6,204 bases of DNA from Deltaproteobacteria bacterium (GTDB lineage: Bacteria > Desulfobacterota > Desulfovibrionia > Desulfovibrionales > Desulfovibrionaceae), in contig JAJBSY010000162.1 in the NCBI GenBank assembly GCA_020861205.1, positions 1 through 6,204 of the forward strand. The letters run 5' to 3'. Positions 5,473 to 6,204 of this stretch are shown here, one piece after another. Under the pieces are notes generated by a model, which was not told the DNA's origin, did no database searches, and saw nothing but the letters and a program-made list of their open reading frames with translations. The number at the start of each line of letters is the position of its first letter. Position 1 is the first letter of the stretch. The translations under genes and the position numbers were made by a program.

Positions 5473-5928
5473 GTGCATACTGCAACGAAAAATGAACAGT
5501 CTCCGAATCCGTGCCCGGTCTGCGGGCGGTACCATACCCCGTCGCCCACCGTGGATGCGGTAATTTATGACCCGGAACGGGGGGTCGCGCTTGTCCGGCG
5601 GAAAAATCCGCCTTTGGGCTGGGCGCTTCCCGGCGGATTCGTCGATTACGGGGAACGCGTGGAACACGCGGCCGTGCGTGAAGCCGGCGAGGAAACCGGG
5701 CTTGTCGTGGACCTGACAGGGCTTTTGGGGGTTTATTCCGATCCCGCCCGTGATCCCCGGATGCACACCATCAGCACCGTGTTTACCGCCGCCGCACGGA
5801 ACCCCGAAGCCATTTTGGGCGGGGATGACGCCGCGGAAGCCAGGTTTTTCCCTTTGGACGCCCTCCCTTCGGATATCGCCTTTGATCATCGTACCATTTT
5901 GAATGATTTTATGGCTCGAAGAACGTAG
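5473..5928 (+). CDS. NUDIX hydrolase next to glycogen synthase
   Basis: A 151-residue cytosolic enzyme of the NUDIX superfamily, which hydrolyses nucleoside diphosphates linked to another group X. The NUDIX box is complete at residues 55-77: G55, E61, then R69-E70, E73-E74 and G76, within [24 protein letters not shown], so the metal-binding glutamates are all present. The N-terminus carries one CPVCGRYH (14-21), a half zinc-finger-like motif, followed by strand TVDAVIYD. Length is normal for a single-domain NUDIX protein. The only plausible start is GTG 5473, with AGAGGG about 8 bases upstream. The next gene, glgA, starts 30 bases after the TAG stop, so the two are probably co-transcribed. 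The box alone does not set the substrate; ADP-ribose and ADP-sugars are common for this type, and the neighbour makes ADP-glucose an attractive but unproven guess. Confidence 0.9.
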   Translation: MHTATKNEQSPNPCPVCGRYHTPSPTVDAVIYDPERGVALVRRKNPPLGWALPGGFVDYGERVEHAAVREAGEETGLVVDLTGLLGVYSDPARDPRMHTISTVFTAAARNPEAILGGDDAAEARFFPLDALPSDIAFDHRTILNDFMARRT

Positions 5929-5958
5929 TTGCCGGCGTATGACCAAAGAGAGACAGCC

Positions 5959-6204
5959 ATGAACGGACGTGTTTGTTTCGCCGCATCGGAAATGTATCCT
6001 TTTTCCAAAACCGGGGGGCTCGGGGACGTCATGGGCGCGCTGCCTCCCGCCCTGGCCCGCATGGGGGTCCCCACCACGGTTTTCACCCCCTATTACGGAA
6101 CGCTCCGAACCGCCAAGTTCGACCTGAACCTGGTTATGCGCAACTGCCTTGTCGGGTACCCGTGGGCCCCGATTACGGTCAACGTTTTCGAAACGGATTA
6201 CCGG
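5959..6204 (+). CDS. glgA: Glycogen synthase, N-terminal fragment (ADP-glucose-type)
   Basis: The first 82 codons; the gene runs off the right edge. GlgA (GT5 family, GT-B fold) transfers glucose from ADP-glucose to the non-reducing end of an alpha-1,4-glucan. The start is diagnostic: [19 protein letters not shown] (6-24) contains the K-T-G-G-L loop (K17) that contacts ADP-glucose, followed by [12 protein letters not shown] and FTPYYGTL, as in bacterial glycogen synthases. ATG 5959 is preceded by a moderate AGAGAG. It follows the NUDIX gene by 30 bases in the same frame. Only the donor/acceptor-side N-terminal domain begins here, so completeness of the catalytic C-terminal part cannot be judged. 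Confidence 0.93.
   Translation, partial: MNGRVCFAASEMYPFSKTGGLGDVMGALPPALARMGVPTTVFTPYYGTLRTAKFDLNLVMRNCLVGYPWAPITVNVFETDYR

Noticed and set aside
1..6204. CRISPR array, tRNA/rRNA genes, insertion sequences or phage genes
   Set aside because: No regularly spaced repeats, no tRNA-like cloverleaf, no transposase or integrase motifs and no terminal inverted repeats were seen on either strand.

Overview
The window looks like chromosomal DNA of a GC-rich, Gram-negative bacterium, most likely a sulfate-reducing Desulfovibrionaceae or relative (Desulfovibrio/Bilophila type). This is inferred from base composition, the style of the predicted proteins, a well-formed sigma-54 promoter and the gene mix. 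No search was run, so the lineage is a guess.

Left part, minus strand (1-2260). Reading in transcription order there is (i) a multidomain signalling protein with a degenerate receiver-like N-terminus, a GAF-like middle and a GGDEF diguanylate cyclase domain, driven by a near-consensus -24/-12 sigma-54 promoter; (ii) an intrinsic terminator; (iii) a single STAS-domain protein with its own sigma-70-type promoter; and (iv) the first 52 codons of a gene that leaves the window. The most striking feature is an in-frame TAG three codons after the GGDEF motif. The rest of the GGDEF domain continues intact in the same frame for 86 codons, so the cyclase is either freshly broken, misread in sequencing, or rescued by amber readthrough.

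Divergent gap (about 2261-2574). It carries the sigma-54 promoter on the minus strand, a long inverted repeat, and one or two weak plus-strand promoter candidates.

Middle, plus strand (2575-5237). Two GT-B glycosyltransferases overlap by ATGA and form a translationally coupled pair. Each has a C-terminal EX7E donor-binding motif. The first has an unexplained extension of about 110 residues and no Shine-Dalgarno sequence. They probably build a surface glycan, but the sugar and acceptor cannot be read from the sequence.

Right part, plus strand (5238-6204). A structured 235-base gap contains competing hairpins, two GGTAAAGC-type inverted repeats, a strong terminator and a promoter candidate. 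It is followed by a NUDIX hydrolase and the start of glycogen synthase glgA, 30 bases further on. The pairing suggests ADP-sugar/glycogen metabolism. The NUDIX stop is also TAG and is in frame with the glgA start.

No large new defence or mobile system is visible. The observations most worth following are the amber codon in the cyclase, the sigma-54 control of it, the STAS protein lacking the phospho-acceptor serine, and the leader region before the NUDIX-glgA pair.
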